NCBI GenBank assembly: GCA_002205965.3
Contig: NADL03000479.1
Span: forward strand, 1-64,000
Source: Kappaphycus alvarezii
Taxonomy: Eukaryota; Rhodophyta; Florideophyceae; Gigartinales; Solieriaceae
Direction: 5' to 3'
Length of the DNA stretch: 64,000 nt
Part shown: one piece after another, positions 42,781 through 54,453 of the stretch
Layout: each line of letters starts with the position of its first letter
Numbering within the stretch: position 1 is the first letter of the stretch
Notes under the pieces: generated by a model
The model's input: the letters and a program-made list of their open reading frames with translations, nothing else
Databases searched by the model: none
Told to the model about the DNA's origin: nothing
Made by a program: the position numbers and the translations under genes

Positions 42781-44513
42781 ATGGCTAGCATTCCTCAAGC
42801 AAAGTCAGGATCCTTGGGAAGAGTCGATTCTGAGGCACAGAATCAGAACAGAACCACCATTGGAGCCGTGAAGTCTCGGGAGAGTACGAGACTCACAGAA
42901 AATGTTTGTCCCACTTGCAAGCGGGTAAGTTCGAAAGTCATTGAACGTCTGGTTCCACTTTCATACCTTTCTGGGAGACGAATAGTTCTGATTTTCCGTA
43001 GTTGAGCAGCCACTGACAGTGAAATGTTTGTTTGATGTATGCAGCAATTTGGAAGGGCCTTTAATCTCAAAGTGCACATGAGATTGCACACTGGGGAGAC
43101 GCCCTACGAATGTCCGATGGAGAACTGCCACAAAAATATAAATGGCGGAGCTCCATGGCTCATCATGTTCGAGCCCACCATGACGGGAGCAATAGTGACA
43201 TATTGAGGTCGAGCGCTCAGAAAAAAAATAACGATGGAGCGGCTGTGCAACTGAAACCGGAAACAGGCAGAGAGAGAAGTTCTGGTCGGGAAAATAGCCT
43301 GCGAGTCCAACACAGTACCACTCCAGCGCAAGAAAGCTCATCTGGTCGACCTTGCGGGAAATCAAAGAGAGGATCCAACGATGGCGGCGAGATACAGACA
43401 AATCGAAAGAAGCGTCCGAACGACCTGATCCACATTGCCGCAGAAAATCGCAGGGCAGATTCGAACAAGGCATCTTCTGGACAGCCTGCGATGACTGCTC
43501 CCGAGCGAAGAGGAACGAAGAGATTCAAACATTCCGCAGCAGGGAGTCCGCCATCCAAATCTCGAGACATTGGTGGTAGCAGCGGCATGAAGATGTCGAA
43601 GGCAAGCGATTTAGACGAACTATTTGAGAGATGTGGGAAGGGCCTCAGTGTAGGTGTGAGTCCGAATGTTCGGTTGGAAGGGATACCGTTTGGGCGTGAT
43701 GTATCACCAGAAACTGTAATGTCAGGGGCGGGTGCATATCCATTTATGAACGCCAGTGAAGATAGCATCCTTCAAATGGCTGACCCATTACAGTTTGATG
43801 AATTGAATGAGCACCTGGAAGGTCTCTGCTCGTTGCAAGCCCGCGATCCATTCATTTCGAGCGGTGACAGGTGTCGTGGGGTAAATGAGTGGAGGCTGGC
43901 TCCTGAAACAAATAGCTGTGAGAAGCACAACGGCGCAAAGATTACCTATTCTGTCCCGATTAATGCGCACGTACATGAGGTGGAAGGGGCGTCGGGGGAA
44001 ATGAGAGTGCGAGTGCAAACTAATGTACAGATTCCGGCAAAGGATATCTGTCAAGCACATTCCGTTTCGACAGGTGTGAATGTGCTTGGGATCGGAGGCA
44101 CTTTTGGGGGAATTGGAGTCCAGGCGCTGACAAATGCACAGCTCATCTCAGGGGAGATAGGTCACGCACAATGTATCCCGTCAAGTGTGCCAGTGCACGG
44201 GGTCGAAAGCGCTTTCGTGGGAATTGAAGAGCAATCGCAAACTGGTGCGCAGACTCGTTCGAAGGGGTTCCGCCAGTCACAAAGTAGTAGGGCTGGGCCA
44301 CGAGTGAAAGACATGGACAGCTTCTATGGCGATGGAACCGAAAAAGAGGCGGAAAGTGGGGGGTTGTGTGGCGACGCGGTAGGTGACGAACAGTGGGTGG
44401 CATTTGAGCACTCCGATGGGATCATGTCGTCGCACAGGTCGGATCTGAGGAGCACACCAATAGTGCTAGATCACGGGTTTCAAGCCCCTATTGAATTCTT
44501 TGACTTGCTTTGA
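42781..44513 (+). pseudogene. C2H2 zinc-finger gene, unit 4, broken in finger 2
   Basis: Exon 1 42781-42924, intron 42925-43044, exon 2 from 43045. Finger 1 is intact after splicing. In finger 2 the sequence after GAACTGC is one base short with three substitutions (about 43129-43142), so the frame is lost within the finger. Downstream the long C-terminal region is fully open to 44513. It retains all three repeats of about 37 residues lost or shifted elsewhere, so this copy shows the ancestral length, about 537 residues. Confidence 0.85.
43951..44290 (+). repeat. Three degenerate repeats of about 37 residues in the zinc-finger C-terminus
   Basis: Three consecutive segments begin at SVPINAHVHE, SVSTGVNVLG and SSVPVHGVES. 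They align with shared V-x-V, a central G, T-N/G-x-Q and a final A/S-Q/H. The period is close to 111 bp. Two of the three are removed by the 318-bp deletion in unit 2. Confidence 0.55.
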
Positions 44514-46017
44514 TAAATGTGTAGCGGTGACTTGTTGAAGAATGTCTCTTGCCTCTGTTTACTTTCAATTCGAACCAACTTCAGTCTTCGGTAGTGAGTA
44601 AACAGTGCAGTACTTGGAATTTAATAATTACAAGATAACATCGGAGAGTGATAGTTGCATTCGGTAAGAAGAGTAATACGAAGAACCTTACACTTACTGT
44701 AGACAGGTGGCAAGCTGTCACATGGTGGTGGTGAATCTTCATAGCTGTCACAAATGCAGACTGATCGTGAGCAAGTTAACTCGTGAAGTACAAGAAAACA
44801 GCGGGTTTGAGTGGGGTAGTTCAAGTACAGTAAAACACGTAGAAGTATATCGCGGTATTTAGGTTCTTGTAACGTGGCCTCGGTTCACATGAATGCACCG
44901 CGATAAAGGGTAAAGGCAACAAATTTATGATGGCGACCTTGAAAGACGTTAGAGGGGGTGTGGTTAATGCGACACTTTGTAGGGAGAAGACCAGGGAAGT
45001 TTTTAAGGTTAGCGTTTTGTACCCTAGGGGATAGAAGACGTCTTCATTTCATCTGGAAAGATGTGTTGAGATCAGACAACAGACATGCTTCACTGGAGGA
45101 GACCACTAGCGCGGCATACTGTCGTAACAGAGTCGACATCGCTCTTGACACTTGTTCCATGGCTCTATTCGAGACAAGTTTTGCCAGGCCTGTGACTACG
45201 GCAAATCGATCCAGGTTCCATTCTCCAAGAGCAGGAATTGAAATGGGTAGTAGCCTGGTCCTATAGGGCGATGCAGAAATACAGCCTTGGTACCTGCCCT
45301 GCTAGTTTGCCAAGGCGATATTTAGACTAATAATAAGATGGTTGAAGATTGGAATCCTAGAGCGAGAGGGGGCGAGTGGGTTGACAAACGTGACGTAGAA
45401 TTTCTCGCTCATCTGATATTGGATAAAACATCTCACTTTCTAACATGGCAGCATTCTAAAACTCTCCACGAGTGGCCTGTTTATTGACGAGCACGTACCG
45501 CGCAAACGCATCTAAAATGACCTTCCTAATTTCCTTGATAATGACATCCTCAATTATGTAGTCCAAAAGGTTATCAATAAAGAAAAAATTCCAATGATGT
45601 TTCTGGCTTTTCGATTTCCCTGCTTCCATGTTTTTATACAGAAGATTAATTTTCAGAAAGGACGATATCGGTTGGATAGTTAAGGGAAAGTTGAACGAGG
45701 AAGACCAAGGGAGAACGGATAGAGACAGAGAGAAGAGGATTGCAAGCAGAGGGAGAGTAAATGACCAAGAGAGAGAGTTGAGAAGAGAGATAGTGGTGGA
45801 GTGCTACCCTAAGACAGATGATGTAGGGATCCCAGGGCCTATATGGACCTCGAGGCGATCCGACTGGTGCTTCCGTTTGATTGAAGGAAGTTTCCAGAAT
45901 CTATGTAGACGACGGTGATAGTCTAACCCTTAACCTACTTGAGCTTATCTAAAGTATATCAGCTCGAGCTTAAAGCACTTTACAGTACATAAACGTATCC
46001 ACTTGGCTCTAAGTTGT
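44514..46017. other. Unit 4 stretch left of the Copia insertion, no supported gene
   Basis: Matches 18420-19925 of unit 1. Short frames at 44958-45266 and 45628-45918 recur without recognised domains. Element 4 is inserted at its right end. Confidence 0.4.
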
Positions 46018-46022
46018 ACAGT
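46018..46022. repeat. Target-site duplication of element 4, left copy
   Basis: ACAGT is repeated at 51131-51135. The empty site GTACAGTAAGC is seen in units 1, 2 and 5. One extra A makes a 6-bp reading possible. Confidence 0.8.
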
Positions 46023-46321
46023 AATTGAAACTGATGCTCTATGACTCTGTTTGATTCCTAATGATGTTGTAATTTGTTTAAAGGACGCCGTTGATTGCGC
46101 GTCGTTCTATTGTTTGTTAACGGTCTTTTCTATTGAAGATTTACTCATGGTTGCAACTGCTGCTCGCTGGATTGGTTGCTTACTTAAAGCTATAGCTACA
46201 GAGAATAGCTAGACGAGAGACGTGAGCACACATGCGTAAAGAACATTTTGATATCCCTCTTTTGATACTGTGATACCGCTGCTGCTGCCAACTTGCTGAT
46301 ACCAAACCTATTGCTCCCTTT
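46023..46321 (+). repeat. 5' LTR of element 4
   Basis: A 299-bp LTR, AATTGAAAC to TCCCTTT. The termini are not TG...CA. Boundaries are supported by the ACAGT duplication and by identity with 50832-51130. It contains CTGATACCA near its 3' end. Confidence 0.85.
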
Positions 46322-46324
46322 GTT

Positions 46325-47690
46325 ATGGGCCCAGCAATAGACTCACGCTCGGCTGGCATGCCCAGTAGGCCCCGCTTCTCATGGGATTTGAAGAATGTAC
46401 CCTGGACAGATGGTAAGGGCAACCAAGAGGAGTATGCTAAGTCGGTCGAGCTATGGAACGCCTTTCATAACAAGCTACCAGACTCTAACTCAAACAAGAT
46501 ATCGGTGGAGTTACGTGGTATTATGTTACAGTCGCAGCTATATGGTAGAGCCAAAGACATTTGTAGGTCCATCTCTGACTCCGAAATTCAGTCTGCCGAG
46601 GGTTGGAAGAAAATTGTGGAAGCAGTCTACAAGCGTGACTCCTTATCTGTTGTCAGTGAGGTTTACCAAAGCTTTACCGGACTAATTTCTATGAAGAGAG
46701 GATCTAATGAAACCTTTAAAAACTTTTAATCAAGATTTATGGCGCAAGTTTCGAAGTTTAACTCGACAACCAACTGTTGTAAATTGCCTGAAGCGCTAAT
46801 GGCCTTTACGCTCCTCGCTGATTCATCCGTCGATAACAGTCAGAGAATTTCAGTACTTGCTGCGTCATCCAATGGCATCGCGCTCAATTCTAGTGCTACA
46901 ACTGATGAGTTCTTACAATCAGTTTCTTATGAAAAAGTAGCATCAGTATTGAGGCAATGTGACAGAGCTAAGAGTGACAAGAATGAGGAATCTAAATTCC
47001 TGTCTGCCAGTTCTGCCAATACATCCGGAAGGAATGGGTATAAGCCCCGTAAAAGCAAGCTAACGCCTGCTCAGCTTAGTGACCTTAAGAGCAAGAGTCA
47101 ATGCCATAAATGTGGGGAATATGGCCATTGGCACTCTGACCATAATTCCGATGGAAGTTTGAAGCCCGGAGCTAAATCACACCCCAAACCGATACAAAGC
47201 GAGTCCAGCTCAAGTTCTGGAAAGAAAACTGTTACATTTAGTATGGTTAAAGTGGTATCAGACAATAACGATATTGATGATGATTTCGTCGGTCCGCTGT
47301 TGGACGACGGTGCCCCGTACAGTGGCATGGGATTATCCGAGTTTAAACTACTTCAACCAGTACTGCTGCCAGAATGGGATGGTGAGTTACTACCGCTCCC
47401 TAAACATCTTCAATCTAGGCCATATTGGAAATACGGTAATGGAGAACATTCGAGTGAGATTAGAAAGATTTTGGGGTCGGTTTTGTTAAGTTCTCGCACA
47501 GACAACGATGATACAGTTGCAATTCGACATTTGATTATTGAGGGATCCTCGCAATGGGTAGTCGGTCGAAACGTTACACGCAAGTGCAATATTGAGCACA
47601 TTCACACGAACAGGCTGTTACTGCCTAACAAGGATGATTGCATTTCTATCTACACAGCTTTATTCCGTATGAAAGCTTTCTGGCGACCAA
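46325..47690 (+). pseudogene. Element 4 gag and protease
   Basis: ATG at 46325, only three bases after the LTR. Gag reads to an in-frame TAA at 46727-46729 and continues in the same frame from 46730. A knuckle of form C-X2-C-X4-H-X4-H lies at 47102-47143, with His in place of the usual last Cys. A protease motif DDGA at 47303-47314 is found where DSGA or DTGA is usual. The frame must shift near 47680 to enter integrase. The nonsense codon and the shift make this a pseudogene unless recoded. Confidence 0.82.
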
Positions 47691-50600
47691 TGTTATTGGC
47701 TTGTCGGAAACTCGGAACAAAATATATTGTGCTACTGCTCAGATTAGTGAAGCAGTACTGAATAGACCTTGGTCTGAAGTTAATAAAATCGTTGACAAGG
47801 TTCATAAACATGTCTGCGGACATTCAACGTACAGTGACATGAAGATACTGCTTCAGCGTAATAAGCTATGGAATCTTGGAGTAAAGAAGTATCTCGTTAA
47901 TACTCTGGAAGAGTGTAGCAGTTGTTCGGTAACCTCTAAACCGGCTGATACAAGGAAAGTATCGCTAAGTGCAATGAGCCGTGACTTCAATACCGTGGTT
48001 TGTATTGACCATCTCCATCTCGATGGCAATAGAGTGTTTCATATAATGGACTCTACTACGCGCTACTCTGTCGGTGATGTCGTTGATACAACGTCCATGA
48101 CGGATGCCATACCGCTACTTGAAACTTTATGGATAAGTCAGTTCTGGGCACCACAAAGTGTTCTGTTTGACTCAGCTTTTGGGAATGACGAATTCGGTGA
48201 ATACCTGAAAAATCATGCTATTGAATCTCGACCTATCCCTCCTCGGCGACATAATAAAAATGTTTTAGAATCAAAACATAAGGTAATACGTGATATCTAC
48301 TTGCGCTTGAAAGATGAGTACCAACCGAAGAACTAAAAGGAGGAACGGATGATCATTCAAGCTGCTCTCAGAGTTTCGAACGATCTTTATGGAACAGATG
48401 TTTGCTCTGCTCAAAAGCTTGCTAAAGGTTATACCAGACCTGTGGAAATTGGCTCGCTACCTGTTAAAGTTCCTGATGGTATATTGGAAGCCCACAAGGA
48501 TTTAGTCGCGAGTCGAAAGCTGAATCGCATACTCAAGTCGAAGGCAGTTCATGACATTTCAGTAAGCCCTGGTGACACAGTTCAAATATATAAGAAAGAG
48601 CAATTTGAAAAAAGAGGCAAGTGGTCTGCGCCGAAAATTGTCTTAGCGTTTGATAAAGAAACTGGAACTGTTACAGTACCAGGAAAAAACAAAAACAAGA
48701 TACAGGATGCCATTGAAGACGTTCGGCATGCTTTGCCTACTGACTCATTGGCAAGTGCCATACAGGGAGGCATCGACTCTGTTGCCTAAAATATTGATAC
48801 ATACATTGACGAACTAGGCACACAAAACTCAGATGACACCGCAGGTGATATGCCTACAGTGACAGACGATAACAATGAAGGACCATCAGATGAAACACAA
48901 TATATTAAGGATGATACGATGGTAGATGATGAAGACGAAAGGCTCTCCAAGATGCCTGAGGTCGGTGATAATATTGAAGTGTATTGGCCTGAAGATGATA
49001 CATTCTACCCGGGCAAAGTCTCGTCAATCAACAGTGACGATGAAAAATACAATATTGACTATGACGATGGTGACAAAGAAACGCTTGACATGTAAAATGA
49101 GACGTGGCGCTTTTCTTCCAGTGTTGGTGATACTACTAATGTGAATAATGCTTTTATTGCTTAAAAAGAGGCGACTAGCTCTGAGCAAGACGTTCTTCGT
49201 AGCTACCTTGACACATTCGGACACAACGTGTTTCTCCAACATCATGCCCAAGGTCTACCCAGCTTTCCGCTCCAAAATGCCTACGAAAGTGAGGAGGAAG
49301 CATTCCAGAAAACTGTTAAGACAACTACTGCAACGAGAGTTCCACAAGGTGCTAACATAATCACTAGCCATGTTATTTACAAATTGAAACCAAATGATGA
49401 TGGAACGCTTAAGATGAAAGCCAGGATAGCTCCACATGGCAATAAGGATACAAAGAAATCTCAACTAAAGACGGACTCTGCCGTCTGCCCGCCTATTGGC
49501 ATAAGAATTTTGCTCTCACTTGCAAGTATGTTTCAATGGTGCCTTGCAAAGATTGATTTTAGGAGTGCATTTCTGCAAACAGGAGAGGCACAGCGCGATG
49601 TATATGTGATACCCCCGCGTGAAAGCAAAGACAAAGGAAATTATTGGCTTCTTCTCACTGCCTCGTACGGCCTAGTCAATGCCAACGCTAAATGGCAGGA
49701 ACATAGTGATATACTTTTCGCTAAAATTGGGCTTAAGCAGCTTGTTTATGTCCCACAGCTTTTCTACAAGCGAAGTTCTTCTGGTATGCTCGAGCTTGTT
49801 GCTGTGAAAATTGTTGACGATGTGCTGTTCGCAGGAGAACCTAATGTAATACATGATATTATTGTCAAGATACAGAAGCAGTATGAAGTTGGGACTATTG
49901 TTTACGGACCAGGCTCTTTCTACTTCCACGGCCTGATGATAACACAAGATTCGGATTTTACCATCCAAATTCATGCTGATGAAAAGCTTAATGCACTGGA
50001 AGCCTTCCCAATTTCGAGACAGCGAAGGAAGGAAGGCAATGATATGCTGTAACGCAATCGAAACCAGCTCATTTCGATCTCTGAACAGTTCAATTGGATG
50101 GCTTGGAATTGCTACATCCCCCTTTGTGCATTCCATGCTAGTTACCTCCAACAAAAGGTTCCGTCAACTAAAGTCAGTGATCTAATAACGCAAATCAATT
50201 CTTTAAGATTGCTAAAGAAGTTGGGAACAACAATCAAATACAAGCGACCTGAGAAAGGTCAGTACCCTCTCTCAGTTCTTGTATTTGCGGATGCAAGTCG
50301 AACTGTTGACTATGTTCAGCTTGGATATATGGCTGGCTTGCTTATTGGAGAGATTAAAGGTGGATCAGTGTGGCACACTTTGTCATGGTCCTCCCACAAA
50401 TCTAAGAGGCCCGTAAAGTCTATAGGAGCAGCTGAAATACTCGCTGCAGGTGAAGCAATTGACGAAGGCAAAGTGCTCGTGAATGCTTATCGCGTGTTGC
50501 TTGATACTGATGTGGATCTGATGGTTTCTCTTGACTCTAAGGACCTTTTTAACACCCTGTCAACCTGTCGCAACTCAATTGACCCCTCGATTCGCGCAGA

Positions 50601-50802
50601 TGTTAGCGTTATTCGCTATGAATTTGAAACCCATAACGTGAACAGAATATTTTGGATACCTGGAAAAGTTAATATTGCTGACCCGTTGACCAAAACCAAT
50701 AGTACATTGGTACAACCTCTACAGCTGACGATGTACTCAGGAGAACTTGGACTCTCCTTTGAACACGCGTTGGACCGAAACTCCCATCAATTCTCAGGAT
50801 AG
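47691..50802 (+). pseudogene. Element 4 integrase, RT and RNase H
   Basis: The integrase zinc region (H-H-C-C) is at about 47800-47930. Core aspartates lie in VCIDHLHLD and VLFDSAF, and the glutamate in VLESKHK, about 32 residues after the second aspartate. A Tudor-like segment follows at about 48950-49110. RT starts near 49360, with KIDFRSAFLQTG, GLVNANAKWQ and the catalytic block KIVDDVLFAG at 49807-49836. RNase H begins at LVFADASRT (about 50278) and ends after NIADPLTKTNS. TAA codons interrupt the frame at 48334, 48787, 49093 and 49162. There is a two-way frameshift between about 50015 and 50130, where FRSLNSSIGWLG is in another frame. Confidence 0.85.
48950..49110 (+). other. Tudor-like segment in the Copia polyprotein
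   Basis: The encoded text has VGDNIEVYWPEDD, FYPGKV, IDYDDGDKE and, after a TAA, NETWRF. The pattern of aromatic residues and the DDGD-E-L-x-E-x-W-R ending resembles Tudor/chromo-barrel domains that bind methylated residues. It lies between integrase and RT. The assignment is by pattern only. Confidence 0.55.
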
Positions 50803-50811
50803 ATAACTGTC

Positions 50812-50831
50812 AAAGAAGAAACAGGGGGGAG
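50812..50831 (+). promoter_or_regulatory. Polypurine tract of element 4
   Basis: AAAGAAGAAACAGGGGGGAG directly precedes the 3' LTR; 19 of its 20 bases are purines. This supports the LTR start at 50832. Confidence 0.8.
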
Positions 50832-51130
50832 AATTGAAACTGATGTTCTATGACTCTGTTTGATTCCTAATGATGATGTAATTTGTTTAAAGGACGCCGT
50901 TGATTGCGCGTCGTTCTATTGTTTGTTAACGGTCTTTTCTATTGAAGATTTACTCATGGTTGCAACTGCTGCTCGCTGGATTGGTTGCTTACTTAAAGCT
51001 ATAGCTACAGAGAATAGCTAGACGAGAGACGTGAGCACACATGCGTAAAGAACATTTTGATATCCCTCTTTTGATACTGTGATACCGCTGCTGCTGCCAA
51101 CTTGCTGATACCAAACCTATTGCTCCCTTT
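50832..51130 (+). repeat. 3' LTR of element 4
   Basis: 299 bp, two substitutions from the 5' LTR (GATGTTCTATG and GATGATGTAAT). Followed by ACAGT and by unit 4 sequence. Confidence 0.88.
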
Positions 51131-51135
51131 ACAGT

Positions 51136-51753
51136 AAGCTAAATTAAAGTATGTAAGCCTATTTCATATCTGTAAGCTGTCAGCAGAGAAAACAGAAAGT
51201 AAATGCACTAACACGACCCCTCGAACTAGAACTGACCACTGTAGCGCCCCATCAATCTGAAAACAGCTCACTGCCAATTTGGAAGGCTAGGAAGGAATAT
51301 GCCCAAATCACTTCGAAACTTCATTGACTTGAATCGAAGCAAAGGTTTTTTCAGAATATTGCAACCATGATGTTTATTTCTGCAGTGATATGTCCGGGTC
51401 TGCTTTGCTGCTAATGCCTCGCGAATGAAGTGGTACAGAATATCAATACGATTGTTTCACTAGTTGATAAACTGGTTCTTGGCAGAGCTGATCGATTCTG
51501 AGTTATGAGCGAATATTGAAATCTGTGCCGGATGTTTTGGCTATAACGCAATTCACTACTTCACCCTGCCATTTCAATGGCACTTGCCTAGACATTGGTA
51601 CATAGCGGTAATGTATTGGGCTCACTCAACCAATGGATCTCTGCCCCGCGATGAAGGGGAAGGTCAAGCTTCAGCACACCGACTAAAACTTCAACGTCGG
51701 CTAGAACGTCTTTATCAGAATTGGGTTAACGACTATACGCATTAAAACTCCAG
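51136..51753. other. Unit 4 stretch right of the Copia insertion, no gene
   Basis: The continuation of the gene-less part of the unit, matching 19930-20550 of unit 1. No frame of note. Confidence 0.45.
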
Positions 51754-54453
51754 AAAACTCGTTTCTGAATTTCGATGTAGATGTTGGCGATGCCGATGCC
51801 CCATTACTCGTTGGACTGCACATCCTGGATAAGCACGGCCTATTAGCAGACAACGTTGAAAAAGTACCCGAAACTCGTCGCTACGAATTTATATTTCCTA
51901 CCAGACTTTAGCGGCACATGTGCGTTCCATAGGACAGAAAAACAATATTCTATACCAGGCAAGAATTGAATCTTCTCAACAAATACAATAAAGGGTCACA
52001 TCGTTTCCGTGTATCTTTTCCACCCTCCAAGCGCATTTATAACCATAAAATATCCCTTGACCTCGTTTGGATTCAAGGGAACGCTGTTTTGCATGTGGTG
52101 GACCATCCACCCACTCTTACTCCGCCATGTTCCTCCCAGACAAGTCTGTCCAGACTATATAGCACTACTTTTTAGTGCGCTGAGTATCTACTTATGTCGG
52201 CTACCCCGAAAAGATGAGTGTTGACCAAGACATAATCTTGTCCGGAAAAGAATTTGAAAACATCGCCAAGTCCGCTGGAATCAAACTCAAACTGTGTGGT
52301 GTCTACTCACACAACGTACTAAGATGTGGGGAAGGCTATCATGCCCCGTTGGGGCGAGTTTACAATAATATTACCGGGGATGTTCCCGGTGCCGATCACG
52401 GCATTGCCGTTCAGCTTTCGGTCAAGGCAATGAACGACACTCAGGGTTTCGAAGGCTTGAAACCCTCCACCCTTGTGTTCCGCGTGATTCCTTGCTTCCA
52501 TCCCCACTCCAAATCCCTCTTGTCACACGCGGATCGCATGAGAGCGATGAATGTTGAACGTATTGAGATGGCAGACATCTCTGCATAAGTTCAGCTGCGA
52601 CACGCACTTGCCGAACAAGTTCCCCCAGCAGCAAACTACATAATCCACTCCGGCTACCATTTGTTTGTCTGGCAGGAGAGAAATAAGCAATGAAGAGGAC
52701 CGTTCGAAGTAACGAAAGGGCTATAAAAGCAAGTATGGGTGCAACGCAAAGACAAAGAGGCCAAATATTCTATTGACCAAGCAATGCCAGTCTCCAAGGC
52801 CGATAGCAACTCTTTACTACAGCACATCAATTAATATCTGTCCTCCGTCGCGAATCCGTCAACCAAAGCTCGTGTTTATCTCACCGAAGTGATCACCACC
52901 AACGATCCCGCAAAAAGGACCCCCGCTCTGCTGCTGCACGATCAAAAGAAATTCAGGGATTGCTGCACCGAAATGTTTTTGAGGTCTTGCTCCGGGAGGA
53001 GCTTCCGGCTGATGCTAATATTATGAGAGGTCGTTTTGTGCTCTCCATCAAACACAAATGCGCAAACGAATAGCTATATAAAGCACGATGTGCGGTGAAA
53101 GGTTTCGGCGATCAAGACTTAGACCATCTCGTACATCCCGCTTGCATGCTCCGTCTCAGCTCCGTACGCATTATGATGTCTATCGCAGCTATATTCTGCT
53201 TCTGCATATGATTACAGGACGTTACTCAGGCGTATTAACAATCCACAGGTGAACTGCTACGAGATTTTTATATCATTACAACCCAAAAACTACAGCTGGA
53301 CTCAAATCAACTCTTCAAACTGTTAAAAACACCATACGGAATAGTAGATAAAGGAGACTATTGGGACTCAACTACCACCACACACCTCTGCGAGGACCTG
53401 GAGATGCAACAATGCACTCCGGATATCCGCCTTTTCTATAGAATAATACACAGAAAACTCGAAGGATAATCTAGATACTACGTTAAGGAGAGCTTTCATG
53501 CTGGTACAAATAAATTCCTTGCCACAACGAACATGAAAGAACAAAAGTTCGAAACCGATCCACGCGACATGAACAAATTCATCTTCGCCGGCATACAAGT
53601 ATCAACAACACCAGTGAGAATCCACCTCTACCAATCACAACACCTCAACACATTGAAACCTTTGCCAACGGCTGAAACCTTCAGAGAATACAGGCCTCTT
53701 CGTCAAAAACTTCAGTGGCTCCTGCACACTGGACCAGACATTGCATGCGCATAAGACATCTCAAATTACAAAAAATCGTTTTGGTCCGTCTGTCATAGAA
53801 GCAATCAGCAAAATCGTCCGGCAAGGACACAAATACTCTGATCGTAGAATTTTGTAGCCCCCTCCTGACCCTGCATCAATCTACCTTCCCGTTTACAGCA
53901 ATTGCAGCTTCGCAGAAAGTCAGGACCCCACCCAACTCGGGTTCTAGATTCTCCTCTGCGAAAAAAACGACAAGTGCAGCATACTGCATTTCAGCACGTA
54001 CGAATCTCGCCGAGTCACTTGCTCTGTCCTTGGCGGCGAGAAAATCACATTCAATGAAGCAATGGATTACCCGCTCACAGTGAAATGCGACCTGGACACA
54101 TTAATACACCGCTCCATTCCTACTCGTATGCTCACTCACTCAAAGACCTTCTTCAACGTCATTCAAAGCAATTCTATTCGTAATTTCACTGACTCGAAGT
54201 CCCTCTTCGACTTCATTCAAAGAATACCATCACTACCGAGAAGCGAACAATGATTGATATCCGCGCTATAAGAGAATTCTATATTGAATTGAAGATCAGT
54301 GATGTAGGTTGGACTCGTAGCAAATACAATCCAGCAGACTCACTGACCAAAGTGAAAGAAAACGTGATACTAAACCGCATCATTGATGAATGAATCGTTT
54401 CACACCCTGTCGCACAGTGGGTGATCCGACGTGGAGTATCGTTCAATGAATGA
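51754..54453 (+). pseudogene. Dead Ty1/Copia pol in unit 4
   Basis: Integrase core frame 52214-52588, RT and RNase H remains to 54393. It has the same stops as units 1 and 2, plus its own changes such as CAT to CAC codons and a lost C near 52910. Unrelated to the GalEa-like element 4. Confidence 0.84.

Larger units (their letters stand above)
46023..51130 (+). mobile_element. Element 4: GalEa-like Ty1/Copia retrotransposon
   Basis: A 5108-bp element with 299-bp LTRs (46023-46321 and 50832-51130) differing at two positions. Its domain order is gag, protease, integrase, RT, RNase H, which is diagnostic of Copia. Its text, such as SYGLVNANAKWQ in RT, LLDDGAPYSGMG in protease and NKISVELRGIMLQSQL in gag, resembles the GalEa group known mainly from aquatic animals and red algae. 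Between integrase and RT lies a Tudor-like segment. The frame is broken by five in-frame TAA codons and about three frameshifts. Confidence 0.9.

Noticed and set aside
46023-51130. Element 4 as the source of the Copia remains in every unit
   Set aside because: The integrase and RT text differ clearly (GEGYH type against the VLESKHK and VNANAKWQ type), so they are different Copia lineages.
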